Counted from the first letter of the stretch, positions 9,316-20,050 are shown. The stretch is DNA of 64,000 bases from Mesorhizobium sp. (GCF_024509055.1 NZ_JANINM010000524.1:1-64000); one strand, 5' to 3'. Numbers and translations are program-made. Notes: generated by a model from the letters alone, not told the origin.

Positions 9316-10437
9316 TTAGTTTTCGAAGTAGTTGTACTTGCCGTCTTCGCCCTTCTTCCACGTGTACAACACGTAGTCAGGACGGGTGATGTCGCCCTTG
9401 GAGTCGTACGAGATGTCGCCGATGGCCGTCTTCCACGGGCCACCAGACCTGATCACTTCGGCAACCTTCTGCGGATCGTCGGCAGAGCCAGCCTTGGTGA
9501 TAGCCTGGGCAATGATCTGCACCGCCGCATAGGAGTATAGCGTGTAAGCTTCCGGCTCGAAGCCGGCGGCGCGGAACTTCTCGACCAGTTCCTTGGCGTT
9601 CGGGTTCTTGCGCGGATCCGGAGCGAACGTCATCAGCGTACCGCTGACAGCGTCGCCGGCGATCGAAGCGAATTCGTTCGACACCACGCCGTCGCCCGAA
9701 AAGAACTGCGCCTTCAGGCCTTGGTCAGCTGCCTGACGAATGATCAGGCCGCCTTCGGTATGCAGACCGCCCCAGTAGATCAGGGTAATGCCGTTTTCCT
9801 TCATCTTGGCAATGAGGGCCGAGAAGTCCTTGTCGCCGACGTTGATGCCTTCATACATCACTTCCGTGATGCCGTTAGCGTTCAGGTTTTTCTTGGTCTC
9901 GTCGGCGAGGCCCTGGCCGTAGGGAGTCTTGTCGTGGACGATGGCGATCTTGGCATCCTTCCAGTGCTTGGCGATGTAGTCGCCGGCCACCTTACCCTGC
10001 TGGTCGTCGCGACCGCAGGTACGGAAGGTGTTCCACAGGCCGCGCTCGGTGAGCTTCGGGTTGGTCGCCGCCGGCGTCATCACGAGGATGCCGTTCTCGG
10101 CATAGACTTCCGAAGCCGGGATGGTCACGCCAGAGTTGAAGTGGCCGTCGACATATTTGACGCCGTCGGCGACGAACTTGTTGGCAACCGAGATGCCCTG
10201 TTTCGGATCCGACACGTCGTCACCGACGCTCAGCTTGAACTTCTGGCCAAGAACGCCGCCGGCAGCATTGATGTCGGCAACGGCCTGTTCCGCGCCCTTC
10301 TGCAGCTGCGCGCCGAAAGCGGCGTTGGGTCCGGTGATCGGCCCCGCGACGCCGATCTGAATGTCGGCGGCCCACGCACTGCCGCCCAGCGCAATGACCG
10401 CTGTCAGTGCCAAGGCGGACAAGAGTGATTTATTCAT
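9316..10437 (-). CDS. Branched-chain amino acid-type ABC transporter substrate-binding protein (LivJ-like)
   Basis: Signal peptide then [41 protein letters not shown]; 373 aa. Confidence 0.93.
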   Translation of the reverse strand: MNKSLLSALALTAVIALGGSAWAADIQIGVAGPITGPNAAFGAQLQKGAEQAVADINAAGGVLGQKFKLSVGDDVSDPKQGISVANKFVADGVKYVDGHFNSGVTIPASEVYAENGILVMTPAATNPKLTERGLWNTFRTCGRDDQQGKVAGDYIAKHWKDAKIAIVHDKTPYGQGLADETKKNLNANGITEVMYEGINVGDKDFSALIAKMKENGITLIYWGGLHTEGGLIIRQAADQGLKAQFFSGDGVVSNEFASIAGDAVSGTLMTFAPDPRKNPNAKELVEKFRAAGFEPEAYTLYSYAAVQIIAQAITKAGSADDPQKVAEVIRSGGPWKTAIGDISYDSKGDITRPDYVLYTWKKGEDGKYNYFEN

Positions 10438-10545
10438 TGAAGCTCTCCCATTTGAGAGTGGACTTAGATGATACTTTCATGCGATGCCCACTCGTTATCG
10501 CAAGAAAGCATGGGCGAAGCCGAAGTCAGTTGAACTCTAGCGAGA

Positions 10546-11277
10546 CTAGACCCACCCTGAGTAACGGGTGCGGACGAACGAGGCGTGCACATAGTTTATC
10601 ATCGTTATGAAGTCGAACACCGGAAGACCGGTCGCCTGTTGGACATCATGGGCGTAGGGGGGGAGATCCGAGCACTCCAGCAGAATGGCGCCGAGATCCG
10701 GATGACGACGTTGCAGGTCCGTAGCAACGCCAAGGACGCCGTCCCTAACGGCATCGTCATCTAGCGTTCCATCGGGGAAGAAGATTGCCTGCCTGAATGG
10801 TTCGCATTTCTCCATGCCACCGATGGCGAGCGGCGTTTCCAGCGCAATACCGCTCTTAACAAGGTGCTCGTCCGTCAGATTGCCGCTATCGGCTGATATC
10901 ACCCCAACGCGCTTGCCCGTGATATTGTAGATGAAGGGCACCTGAAGGAGGCTCGACATGAAGACCGGAACATTGACGGCGGCAGCGATCTCTTTTTGGA
11001 AAAGAGCCATGAACCCGCAGGCGCCGGTAATCGCCTTGACGCCTTCCGCCTCAAGTTTCCGGGCTGCGACAATGAATGGCTCAAGTAACGTCGGATCGCG
11101 ATCAAATATCAGTCGGTGATTGTCCGCACCTTCCACGACAATGTAACGGACGGGAAACGGAAAGGTCGTGGCGTTCGCTACATTTCCGGGAATGTAAGGG
11201 TATTCACAGTCCAGGACCATGATACCGATTGTTTCGCCAGTCCAGTTCTGCTTTCTCGAACGTGTCTTGTAAATCAT
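10546..11277 (-). CDS. Aspartate/glutamate racemase-family protein
   Basis: Two candidate catalytic Cys motifs ITGACGFM and LLECSDLPPY; 243 aa. Confidence 0.75.
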   Translation of the reverse strand: MIYKTRSRKQNWTGETIGIMVLDCEYPYIPGNVANATTFPFPVRYIVVEGADNHRLIFDRDPTLLEPFIVAARKLEAEGVKAITGACGFMALFQKEIAAAVNVPVFMSSLLQVPFIYNITGKRVGVISADSGNLTDEHLVKSGIALETPLAIGGMEKCEPFRQAIFFPDGTLDDDAVRDGVLGVATDLQRRHPDLGAILLECSDLPPYAHDVQQATGLPVFDFITMINYVHASFVRTRYSGWV

Positions 11278-11406
11278 CTTTCCGACTCTTGCGTAGATGT
11301 AGCTATCCGATGAAGGGTCTCGCCCGCGAAGTCAGGGCGTGAGCCTGTTGTCGCTTCGCGCCGCCGGCGCGTTTCCAATCGGGCGACGCATTACGCGCAG
11401 CCTCTG

Positions 11407-12612
11407 TCAAATCACGGCCCTCTCTAGAAACGGTCTATTCTCGACAATACGCTCGAACCCCACCTCGCTAAGATCGAGGGTGCGGTAAGAGCCATAGGTG
11501 ATCAGTTCCGATACCCCGCGGCCCGCGGCGGGGCCCTGTTGAAGCCCGTGGCCCGAAAAGCCGTTGGCAAAGATGAAATTGGCGACCTCAGGGTGCCGGC
11601 CGACGACGAGGTTGTGGTCGAGCGTATTGAAGTCATAGTGGCCTGCCCATTGGTTCACGACCTTGATCGCCTCAAAGGCAGGGGACCTCTCGGCCAGGGC
11701 AGGCCAAATGATCGTTTCGAACTCGTCGTAACGCGGCTCGAAGTCGTCCCAATCAGCCGCTGGGTCTTCGATGGGAGGGCAGCCAGAGAGGAAAAACTTG
11801 CCTTCTGGCCGACAGAAAACACCGCTGGGATCAATCATAAGCGGAAGACGGCCGGCGTTGACGTTCGCGGTCCCTTCCGGCGTCGTCGCACAGTCGAAGA
11901 CGAATATTGTGCGCTTGCGCGGCTCGACCGGAATGTCGAGCCCAGCCATGCGCGCAGTGAGGGCCGCGCGAGGTCCCGACGCGTTGACGATCGTTCCGGC
12001 CGAAACCGTGGCACCTGAGGCAAGCGTCACTGAGGTCACCCGGTCGCCCTCGCGGCCGATCCCAACGACCTCATCCTTGATGAACTCCGCCCCAAGCTCG
12101 CGGGCCTTGTTTCGGAAGCCGTACATTAGGCCAGTGTTGTTGAACCAGCCCTCGCCCGACCGTCCGTAGGAAGCGAGACGGATGTCATCCACGTTGAGAT
12201 GCGGGAAGGCCTGCGCCAGTTCAGCGCGCTCCCAGAGCACCACGTCGGCGCCGCAGCCGATTTGAACGGCGTGGTTCTCGCGCAGCGTCCTTTCCTGCTC
12301 ATCCGTATTGGCAAGAAAGAGATATCCACCCGGATGGAAGCCAAGGTCCGGCCTGTCGTCGCCCACCTGCATTGTCTCAGCGAAATTGCGGATGAATTCG
12401 CTGCCGAACTGGCTGATCCTCACATTGACCGGATTTGAGAACTGGGTTCGGATTGAGGAAGATGAGAGTGAGGTTGCCGCTCGCAGGTAAGTTGGGTCGC
12501 GCTCGACCACGAGCACCGAGCCCTTGAAGTCAGGGTTCGCTGTCAGGAAATAGGCGACCGCGGACCCGATAACGGCGCCCCCGACGATCACAACGTCATA
12601 GCGGTCCTTCAT
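11407..12612 (-). CDS. FAD-dependent oxidoreductase (DadA/DAO family)
   Basis: MKDRYDVVIVGGAVIGSAVAYFL; start at 12612 gives a 4-nt overlap with the upstream gene. Confidence 0.88.
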   Translation of the reverse strand: MKDRYDVVIVGGAVIGSAVAYFLTANPDFKGSVLVVERDPTYLRAATSLSSSSIRTQFSNPVNVRISQFGSEFIRNFAETMQVGDDRPDLGFHPGGYLFLANTDEQERTLRENHAVQIGCGADVVLWERAELAQAFPHLNVDDIRLASYGRSGEGWFNNTGLMYGFRNKARELGAEFIKDEVVGIGREGDRVTSVTLASGATVSAGTIVNASGPRAALTARMAGLDIPVEPRKRTIFVFDCATTPEGTANVNAGRLPLMIDPSGVFCRPEGKFFLSGCPPIEDPAADWDDFEPRYDEFETIIWPALAERSPAFEAIKVVNQWAGHYDFNTLDHNLVVGRHPEVANFIFANGFSGHGLQQGPAAGRGVSELITYGSYRTLDLSEVGFERIVENRPFLERAVI

Positions 12613-13427
12613 TGCTTGCCCTCGTCGTCGGGATGGCCAAGATTGACAAACCAGCCGCCAAGGTGGCGAACCGCGGGTGCGTCCGGATCTGCGGGCGGCA
12701 GCCGCGCCTCGACCTCGGCGCGGTGCGGTTCTGTACTGTCCTGAGGAATGAAGCCGATATGGGCGGCGAGCCTGTTGTCGACCATTTTGTGTCGGTTGTT
12801 CGAGATGCCAAAGATGACGGAGTGGGCCACGCGCGGGGCGGTAAGCGACGCCTCGACCAACCTGACGCAATCGTCGAAGGTGAGCATCGACCAAAGCATC
12901 CGGCGGTCGGTGAATTGGTCGAATGACGAAAAGATCCGGCAGCAGACCGACTCGATCCCGAATTTGTCCCAGTAGAGCCGGCTGAGATCCTCGACGAAGC
13001 ACTTGGAGACGCCGTAGAGGCTGTCCGGTCGGTGGGGCGCACTGGCGTCGATGTGGTCCTCGATCCGGTGGTAGCCGATCGCGTGCACGGATGACGCGTA
13101 GACCACCCGCTTGACGCCGTTCTTGCGGGCGCCTTCATAGACATTGTAGCTGCCGCGGATATTAGCATCCAGGATTGTCTCCCAGGATGTCTCGAGCGGC
13201 GCGCCGCCGAAATGCACGATGGCGTCGACGCCTTCGGTCATCCTCAGCACCGCGTCGGCATCGCCGAGCTCGCATGTGACCGCCTCTTCATTCGGCCTGA
13301 GGTCAGCTATTTCCACCCGATCGGCAACGCGAAGCCGGAGCGCCAGCGGAGCAAGCCCCGCGCGGAGGTGCGTTCCGAGGCGGCCGGCTGCGCCGGTCAG
13401 CAGGATGGTATCGAAACGAGTACTCAT
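12609..13427 (-). CDS. NAD-dependent epimerase/dehydratase, uronate dehydrogenase-like
   Basis: LLTGAAGRLGTHLR, YASSVHAIGYHRIEDHIDASAPHRPDSLYGVSKCFVEDLSR; strongly Udh-like layout. Confidence 0.85.
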   Translation of the reverse strand: MSTRFDTILLTGAAGRLGTHLRAGLAPLALRLRVADRVEIADLRPNEEAVTCELGDADAVLRMTEGVDAIVHFGGAPLETSWETILDANIRGSYNVYEGARKNGVKRVVYASSVHAIGYHRIEDHIDASAPHRPDSLYGVSKCFVEDLSRLYWDKFGIESVCCRIFSSFDQFTDRRMLWSMLTFDDCVRLVEASLTAPRVAHSVIFGISNNRHKMVDNRLAAHIGFIPQDSTEPHRAEVEARLPPADPDAPAVRHLGGWFVNLGHPDDEGKQ

Positions 13428-14644
13428 TCAGCGGCCTCGGCCGACCTGAGCAGAGCCACTGCGCGTCCGATGCGCGCGATCGCCTCTTCAAGTACTTCGT
13501 CGGATGTCGCCGTCGAGATGCGGAAGAAGGGGGACAGACCGTAGGCCGCGCCCGGAACCGAACTCACGTGGCCCTCCGCCAGGAGATAGTTCGATACCGC
13601 TACGTCGTCGGCAAGAACCTCGCCTTTCGGCGACCGCCGGCCGATCAGGCCGCCGCATCCGATATAAGCGTAGAAGGCCCCTTCAGGCGGAAGCAATGAC
13701 AGGCCCTTAATCTTCGCCACGCCGGCAACGACAAGGTCCCGGCGACGCTCGAACGCATCCCGGAATTGCTGCACGCAGTCCTGCGGCCCGGTCAGCGCGG
13801 CCAGCGCAGCCGCCTGCATGGGTGCCGCGACTGAAGTGCAGGACTGGCTTTGCACCGTGTTCATCGCCTTGACGAGCAGCGCGGGTCCGGCGGCGTAGCC
13901 GACGCGCCATCCGGTCATCGCATAGGCTTTGGCGACGCCGTTCACGATCAGTGTCCGGTCCTTCAGTTCCGGGCAGGCCGCTCCGAAAGAGACGAATTCG
14001 CGCCCGTCGAAAATGATGTGTTCGTAGATTTCGTCCGACAGCACCAGAACCTGAGGATGCTTCGCCAACACCGCGCCAAGCGCCTTCAGCTCGTCCGCCG
14101 AATAGACTGCGCCCGACGGGTTGCCGGGCATGTTGAGGAAAACCCACTTGGTCTTCGGCGTGATCGATGCCTCGAGCACCTCCGGCGTCAATCGGAACCC
14201 CGACTGTGAGGGGCATTCCGCTATTACTGGCACTCCGCCGAGCAGCTTCACCATCTCCGGGTAGGATACGAAATAGGGAGCGGGCAATATCGCCTCGTCG
14301 CCGTCGCCAAGCGTCGCCATAAGCGCGTTGAAGATGATCTGCTTCGCCCCGTTTGCGACCACGATGTCATCCGGTCCGTAGTCGAGGCCATTCTCGCGCC
14401 GGAACTTGTCCGCGACCGCCTTCCTGAGCGCAGGCGTTCCTGCGGCCGCGGTGTAAAGGGTCTCTCCGTTCAACGCGGCCTTGTGGGCCGCCTCGATTAC
14501 GTGCCGTGGGGTCGGAAAGTCCGGTTCACCGAGTCCCAGATCGATGACGTCTATCCCGGTTGCGCGCAATGTCTTCGCCGCTTGCGATGCCGCCATCGAA
14601 GCCGATGGCTTCACCGCCGAAAGCCGGGCCGCTACGTAGCTCAT
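13424..14644 (-). CDS. Class I/II PLP-dependent aminotransferase (AspC-like)
   Basis: GLGEPDFPTPRHVIEAAH, NMPGNPSGAVYS, NGVAKAYAMTGWRVGYAAGP. Confidence 0.93.
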   Translation of the reverse strand: MSYVAARLSAVKPSASMAASQAAKTLRATGIDVIDLGLGEPDFPTPRHVIEAAHKAALNGETLYTAAAGTPALRKAVADKFRRENGLDYGPDDIVVANGAKQIIFNALMATLGDGDEAILPAPYFVSYPEMVKLLGGVPVIAECPSQSGFRLTPEVLEASITPKTKWVFLNMPGNPSGAVYSADELKALGAVLAKHPQVLVLSDEIYEHIIFDGREFVSFGAACPELKDRTLIVNGVAKAYAMTGWRVGYAAGPALLVKAMNTVQSQSCTSVAAPMQAAALAALTGPQDCVQQFRDAFERRRDLVVAGVAKIKGLSLLPPEGAFYAYIGCGGLIGRRSPKGEVLADDVAVSNYLLAEGHVSSVPGAAYGLSPFFRISTATSDEVLEEAIARIGRAVALLRSAEAAE

Positions 14645-16263
14645 TTCACCTCTCCCGTGACGTATCCCTTGGAGCGGTCCTCCTTTCGAGCCGCGTCCGG
14701 CCGCAAAGCCGGATCGCCGTACCCGCCGCCGCCCGGCGCCTTAAGCACGAGCCGCCGGCCGGCCGGAACATGCTGCCAGCCCTTGGGCCTTAGCTTCGTC
14801 CCGTCGTCGAGCGCGACTACCCCGGCTGCTCCGTCCTTCCCCCCATCGCGGCCCTTGGCCGGATGGTTGACGCGGTCGAACATGGCCGAGAAGTCGAATT
14901 CATGCCCTGGCAGAGCCTCGATCTCGATGACCTGGCCGAGTCCCCCGCGATACTGCCCGTCGCCGCCCGAATCCGGCCGCAGCTCTTTGCGCCAGATCAC
15001 GATCGGTCCGGTATGCTCGGTGGCTTCGATCGGCATCGTCATCACGCCGGAGGGGAAGGCAGTGGCAGAAAGGCCGTCGAGTTCCGGGCGAGCGCCCATG
15101 CCCCCCGAATTGAACATCAGGATCTCGGCCTTGCGGCCTTGTTCTCCGGGCACTGGCCGGGCTGAAATATGGATGTTCCACAGCGCGGCAGCGCCTTCGG
15201 CGAGGATCTTGCCCGGCAGCGCTTGCGCCAGAGCGCCGAGCACGAGGTCGGGCACCATGTGCCCGATCACATGGCGCAGGCTTACCGGGGCTGGCCGCTC
15301 GGCGTTCAGGATGTTCACTGGCGAGGAGATGGTGAAGAAGTCGAGCGATGCCCAGTTGTTGGGAATGTCAGGCGCCACCACGCACTTCAGCGCGTAGCAG
15401 GCATATGCCTTGGTGTAGATGATGGGGACGTTGATGCCCCAGCGGCTGATCGCGTCGGTCCCTGTGAAGTCGACATTTACGCGATCCTCCGCGATCTGAA
15501 CCTCGGCCGCCAGCTTGACGGGGCTGTCGTAGCCATCGGTAACAAGCGTGTTTGCCCATTTGCCTTTAGGCAGCGCGGCAATGCGCTCGGCAGTCGCAGT
15601 CCGGGTCCTCGAGAAAATGAACTCGCCAAGGCCGTCAAGCGAAGTCAATCCGATCTCGCGCATCATCTCGACGAGCCGCTTGTGCCCGACGTCATTGCAA
15701 GCCGCCAGCGAATAGAAGTCGCCGACCACCTGGTTCGGCTCCCGGACGTTGGAGCGGATGATTCGCACCAGGTCCTCGTTGACCTGGCCACGCTCAGCGA
15801 ACTTCATGATCGGGATCTGGATGCCTTCTTCATAGACCGACTTGCCGTCGGCCCCGAACCCGCGCCCGCCTACGTCGACAACATGCGCCGTGCAGGCGAA
15901 GAAGCCTACGAGAGCATCTCCCAGGAACGACGGCGAAACCATGGTGATGTCGTGCAGGTGCCCGGTCCCCTTCCAGGGATCGTTCGTCACGTACGTATCG
16001 CCGGGGTACATTCGCTCCCGCGGAATTTCGGCCATGAAATGAAGGACCGCTTCAGCCATCGTGTTGACATGACCCGGCGTGCCTGTGACGGCCTGGGCCA
16101 GCATTCGCCCACGGGGATCGAAAACACCTGCCGAGAGGTCCCCCGCCTCGCGCACCGAGGTCGAGAAGGCAGTCCGCAACAACGTCAGCGCCTGCTCTTC
16201 GACAACCGAGATCAGGCGGTTCCACATGACCTGCATGCGGATTTCGTCAAGCGAGTCAGTCAT
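14641..16263 (-). CDS. hyuB: Hydantoinase B / oxoprolinase family protein
   Basis: LRTAFSTSVREAGDLSAGVFDPRGRMLAQA...GHVNTMAEAV...PGDTYVTNDPWKGTGHLHDIT. Confidence 0.93.
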   Translation of the reverse strand: MTDSLDEIRMQVMWNRLISVVEEQALTLLRTAFSTSVREAGDLSAGVFDPRGRMLAQAVTGTPGHVNTMAEAVLHFMAEIPRERMYPGDTYVTNDPWKGTGHLHDITMVSPSFLGDALVGFFACTAHVVDVGGRGFGADGKSVYEEGIQIPIMKFAERGQVNEDLVRIIRSNVREPNQVVGDFYSLAACNDVGHKRLVEMMREIGLTSLDGLGEFIFSRTRTATAERIAALPKGKWANTLVTDGYDSPVKLAAEVQIAEDRVNVDFTGTDAISRWGINVPIIYTKAYACYALKCVVAPDIPNNWASLDFFTISSPVNILNAERPAPVSLRHVIGHMVPDLVLGALAQALPGKILAEGAAALWNIHISARPVPGEQGRKAEILMFNSGGMGARPELDGLSATAFPSGVMTMPIEATEHTGPIVIWRKELRPDSGGDGQYRGGLGQVIEIEALPGHEFDFSAMFDRVNHPAKGRDGGKDGAAGVVALDDGTKLRPKGWQHVPAGRRLVLKAPGGGGYGDPALRPDAARKEDRSKGYVTGEVK

Positions 16264-18347
16264 GCCGCGATATCCTTGCGTACGAGGAGAAGACTGCCGT
16301 CGTCTTGCATGACGACATCGAAGGGAGACGTGACGACAGTTGACGTCTCGCGTTCCACGATCACCACGGGTCCGCTCGCTCGCTCGCCCGCTCGCAGGGT
16401 CGTGCGATCAAGAATGCCCGTCGAGCGAGCCGAACCGCTCGCAGGGTCAAAGACCGCTCGCGCCGTCGGCACCGGGGCCTCGCTGTCCCCGCAGGTAAGT
16501 TCATAGTGCGCCGGCGCGGGCCGCTCATCCTCGGCCTTGACCGACCAGGTGACGATCTCGATCTCCAATGCTTCCAGACCATCGATCGCCCTGCCGAAGA
16601 AGCGCGCATAGTTTTCGCGGAAAAGCTCCTTCAGCATCGCCGCGTCGGCTTGCGTGAACGCACGGTCAGGAAGCGCAACTGGAATCTCCCACCCTTGGCC
16701 AACGTAGCGCATGAAGGCGGTGATCTCGCGAAGGATACGGCCGTCGGTTCCGGCCCGCACGAACCCCTCGGCGTTCGCCTTAAGGTCGCTCAGCATCGCA
16801 TTGACCTCAGCGGGATCGAATGTCGATAGCCTGGTGATTTTCGAAGCCAGCGCCTCATAGCCGAAAGGCGCCTTCAGGAAGCCGATTGCCGACCCAACGC
16901 CAGCGCCAGGGGGGATCAGGCAGCGGTCGATGCCGAGCTTCTCGCAGAGCCTTGCCGCATGTAGCGGGGCCGCGCCGCCGAAAGCGATCATGATGTTGTC
17001 GGAAATGTTCTTGCCATTCTCCACCGCATGGACGCGCGCGGCATTGGCCATGTTCTCGTCCACGACCTCGCAGATGCCAAAGGCCGCCGACCGAACGTCA
17101 AGTTTCAACCTGTCACCGACGTCGTGCGCAATAGCGGCTTCGGCGTTGGGTACGGAGAGCTTGATCGCGCCGCCCGCGAAATTGTCAGGGTCGAGCTTTC
17201 CGAGAACAAGATCGGCATCCGTGATGGCAGGGCGTTCGCCACCTCGTTGATAACAGGCCGGACCGGGCTCGGAAGCCGCGCTTTCAGGCCCAGTCTGAAT
17301 GCGCCCCATGGCATCTACCCAAGCGATCGAACCGCCGCCCGCACCGATCTCGATCATCTCGATGACCGGGATGGAAATCGGCATGCCCGACCCCTTGCAG
17401 AAGCGATATGTCCGAGCGACTTCAAAGGTCCGGGCTGTCTTGGGGGCGTAATCCTCGATCAGGCAGATCTTCGCCGTAGTGCCGCCCATGTCGTAGCTGA
17501 CGGCCTTTTCCAAGCCGAAGCGCCGTGCAACGTCGGCGGCGAATATTGCACCGCCGGCAGGACCCGATTCGACGAGGCGCACCGGAAATTCGGCGGCCGT
17601 TTCCACCGAGATTAGTCCGCCGCCCGAATGAATCATGAAGACCGGGCAGTGAGCGCCCATATCCTTTAGCCGCGTCTGAAGCCGGCTAAGATAGTCGGCC
17701 ATCTGAGGCCTGACATAGGCGTTTGCGCAAACCGTGTTGAAGCGCTCGAACTCGCGCATCTGAGGCGAGACTTCAGAGGAGATCGAGATCGGCGCTTTGA
17801 CTTTTGCGGCGATGATCTCGCGCGCGAGCTGTTCATGAGCCGGGTTCATGTAGGAATGAATCAAGCCGATAGCGACGGCGCCGAAACTCTCGGCGGCGAT
17901 GGTGTCGGCTATCTCTTCCAAAGCCCTCTCATCCAAGGGCTGCAGCTCCTGGCCCTGGGCGCCGATCCGTCCCTTCACGACGAACCGATCCTCCCGCGGG
18001 ATCAGTGGCTTCGGCAGGCGCAGGTTGAGGTCATATTGCTCAAACCGATTCTCCGTGCGCATCTCGATGACGTCACGAAATCCCTCCGTGGTCACCAAAG
18101 CTGTGCGGGCCCCGCGTCGCTCGATCAAGGCGTTCGTGGCCAGGGTCGTGCCGTGGATAACTATATCCAGGTCCGACCAGGCGATGGCCGCGTCGCGCAG
18201 CACGATCTCGATCCCGTCCAGAATCGCCTGCTCTGGGGCGGTATAGTTGGTCAGGACCTTCGTGGAGTACATTTTCCCCCGGCAATCCAGCGCAATGTCG
18301 GTGAAGGTTCCACCGATGTCGGCCCCGAGTCGGTTTGTCTGGCTCAT
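16260..18347 (-). CDS. hyuA: Hydantoinase A / oxoprolinase family protein
   Basis: LGADIGGTFTDIALD, VSYDMGGTTAKICLI, GAGGGSIAWVD. Confidence 0.94.
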   Translation of the reverse strand: MSQTNRLGADIGGTFTDIALDCRGKMYSTKVLTNYTAPEQAILDGIEIVLRDAAIAWSDLDIVIHGTTLATNALIERRGARTALVTTEGFRDVIEMRTENRFEQYDLNLRLPKPLIPREDRFVVKGRIGAQGQELQPLDERALEEIADTIAAESFGAVAIGLIHSYMNPAHEQLAREIIAAKVKAPISISSEVSPQMREFERFNTVCANAYVRPQMADYLSRLQTRLKDMGAHCPVFMIHSGGGLISVETAAEFPVRLVESGPAGGAIFAADVARRFGLEKAVSYDMGGTTAKICLIEDYAPKTARTFEVARTYRFCKGSGMPISIPVIEMIEIGAGGGSIAWVDAMGRIQTGPESAASEPGPACYQRGGERPAITDADLVLGKLDPDNFAGGAIKLSVPNAEAAIAHDVGDRLKLDVRSAAFGICEVVDENMANAARVHAVENGKNISDNIMIAFGGAAPLHAARLCEKLGIDRCLIPPGAGVGSAIGFLKAPFGYEALASKITRLSTFDPAEVNAMLSDLKANAEGFVRAGTDGRILREITAFMRYVGQGWEIPVALPDRAFTQADAAMLKELFRENYARFFGRAIDGLEALEIEIVTWSVKAEDERPAPAHYELTCGDSEAPVPTARAVFDPASGSARSTGILDRTTLRAGERASGPVVIVERETSTVVTSPFDVVMQDDGSLLLVRKDIAA

Positions 18348-20050
18348 TGGGCGCTCTCCTTCGCAGCGAACGCAGCCGCCCGCATTTGGCTCAGTGTCTG
18401 GCGCGGCGTAAGCGCCTCGGGTGAGATGTTGAGATCGAGCACGGCGCCCGTCTTTGAGTCGAGCGCCCGCTTGAACGCTTCGGGGAAGTCCGCCGTCGTC
18501 TCCACTCGCTCGGCGTGATAGCCGTAGGCGCGGGCGAGCGTTGCAAAGTCAGGGTTCTCCATCGTCGTTGCGGACACGCGCCCTGGGTAGTTGCGTTCCT
18601 GATGCGCGCGGATCGTCCCGTAGATTCCGTTGTTCAGGATGAGCACGATTGGCTGGGCACCTGCTTGCATAGCGGTCCCTAGCTCCTGACAGTTCATTTG
18701 AAAGTCGCCGTCGCCAGCAAAACAGACAACCACCCGCTCAGGAAAAGCCACCTTGGCCGCGACGGCCGCAGGGAGGCCGTAGCCCATGGCGCCGGATTGC
18801 GGAGCCAGCAGCCGAGCCTTCGGCCCGAACTTGAAGAACTTGTTCGGCCAGACGGTGAAATTGCCAGCGCCGTTGGTCAGGATCGCGTTCTCCGGCAGCG
18901 CGGCGCGAAGGTGCGCGGTCACGGCGACCATGTCGACAGGCGACGGCTGGGCGGGCGCCTCGAAGCTTGCCTCCCACGCCGCGCGACCCTTGCTTCGCCA
19001 TTCTCCCCACGCCCCCTTGACGGGCCTGAGCGCGGCTGCAAACGCGTTCGGTCCTGCGTGTATGCCAAGCGTCGGCTGGTACACCTTTCCGATTTCGCGG
19101 TCGGAACCGTGGACGTGGATCAGGGTTTGCGAAGGCTCGGGTACGGAAAGCAGCGTGTAGCCGTCCGTCGTCATCTCTCCAAAACGGGTGTTGATCGCAA
19201 GGATCACGTCCGCGTCTCGGACTAGACCCTTGACGTGCGGCGGCATCCCCACGCCTGCTTCGCCGCAGTAAGCGGGCGAGAAGTTGTCGATTTGGTCCTG
19301 ATATCGAAATGCCGCAACTACCGGGATATCGGATTCTTCGGCAAATGACTGGAGGGCCCTCTTTCCGGCTTGCGACCAGTTGGCTCCGGCGATCAGGAGA
19401 AGCGGTCTTTTGGCCCCCGCAAGCAGACCAAGTGCTTCGTCCATCGCCTCCGGCGCGGCCGCGGCCTCGGCGACCTTGGTCGATCCCGACAGCGGGGCGA
19501 CGTCAGTGAGCGAGGTCAGCATATCCTCTGGAAGGGCGACCACCACGGGCCCCGGCCGTCCCGTCGTCGCAGTCACCCAGGCACGCCCCAGGATTTCCGG
19601 GATGCGCTCCACGCTGTCGATCTCGACGGCCCATTTCGCCATCGTCCCGAAGACTGCGCGATAGTCTATCTCCTGAAACGCCTCGCGGCCTTTCATATCG
19701 GTGCCTACCTGCCCGACGAACAGGACCATCGGCACGCTGTCTTGCATTGCTGTGTGGACGCCGATCGATGCATTGGTCACGCCCGGTCCACGTGTCACGA
19801 AGCAGAGGCCCGGGTTGCCCGTCAGCTTGCCCCAGGCTGCAGCCATGAACGCCGCGCCCCCCTCGTTTCGGCAAAGGACGAAATCGAGAGCTCCCTGCGT
19901 GTCGTACAGCGCGTCAAGGACGGCGAGATAGCTTTCGCCTGGAACGCCAAACGCCTTCGACGCCCCGAGTGCGAGCAGGCTTTCGACTAAGACCGATCCG
20001 CCATTTCTCATTGTGAATTCAGCTCCTGGCCCAGCGTGGAACACCTTCAA
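18344..20050 (-). CDS. Thiamine pyrophosphate-dependent enzyme (acetolactate synthase-like large subunit); start may be 20011
   Basis: GVPGESYLAVLDAL, CFVTRGPGVTNASIGV, TPP motif GDGDFQMNCQELGTAMQ...NNGIYG. Confidence 0.92.
   Translation of the reverse strand: MKVFHAGPGAEFTMRNGGSVLVESLLALGASKAFGVPGESYLAVLDALYDTQGALDFVLCRNEGGAAFMAAAWGKLTGNPGLCFVTRGPGVTNASIGVHTAMQDSVPMVLFVGQVGTDMKGREAFQEIDYRAVFGTMAKWAVEIDSVERIPEILGRAWVTATTGRPGPVVVALPEDMLTSLTDVAPLSGSTKVAEAAAAPEAMDEALGLLAGAKRPLLLIAGANWSQAGKRALQSFAEESDIPVVAAFRYQDQIDNFSPAYCGEAGVGMPPHVKGLVRDADVILAINTRFGEMTTDGYTLLSVPEPSQTLIHVHGSDREIGKVYQPTLGIHAGPNAFAAALRPVKGAWGEWRSKGRAAWEASFEAPAQPSPVDMVAVTAHLRAALPENAILTNGAGNFTVWPNKFFKFGPKARLLAPQSGAMGYGLPAAVAAKVAFPERVVVCFAGDGDFQMNCQELGTAMQAGAQPIVLILNNGIYGTIRAHQERNYPGRVSATTMENPDFATLARAYGYHAERVETTADFPEAFKRALDSKTGAVLDLNISPEALTPRQTLSQMRAAAFAAKESAQ

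Noticed and set aside
10443-10458. CTCTC-CCATTT-GAGAG repeat upstream of the LivJ-like gene as an operator
   Set aside because: Only 5-bp arms, overlapping the likely ribosome-binding region; probably chance.
18344-20050. Assigning the TPP enzyme as acetolactate synthase, sulfoacetaldehyde acetyltransferase or glyoxylate carboligase
   Set aside because: Family is clear but the substrate cannot be inferred from motifs alone.
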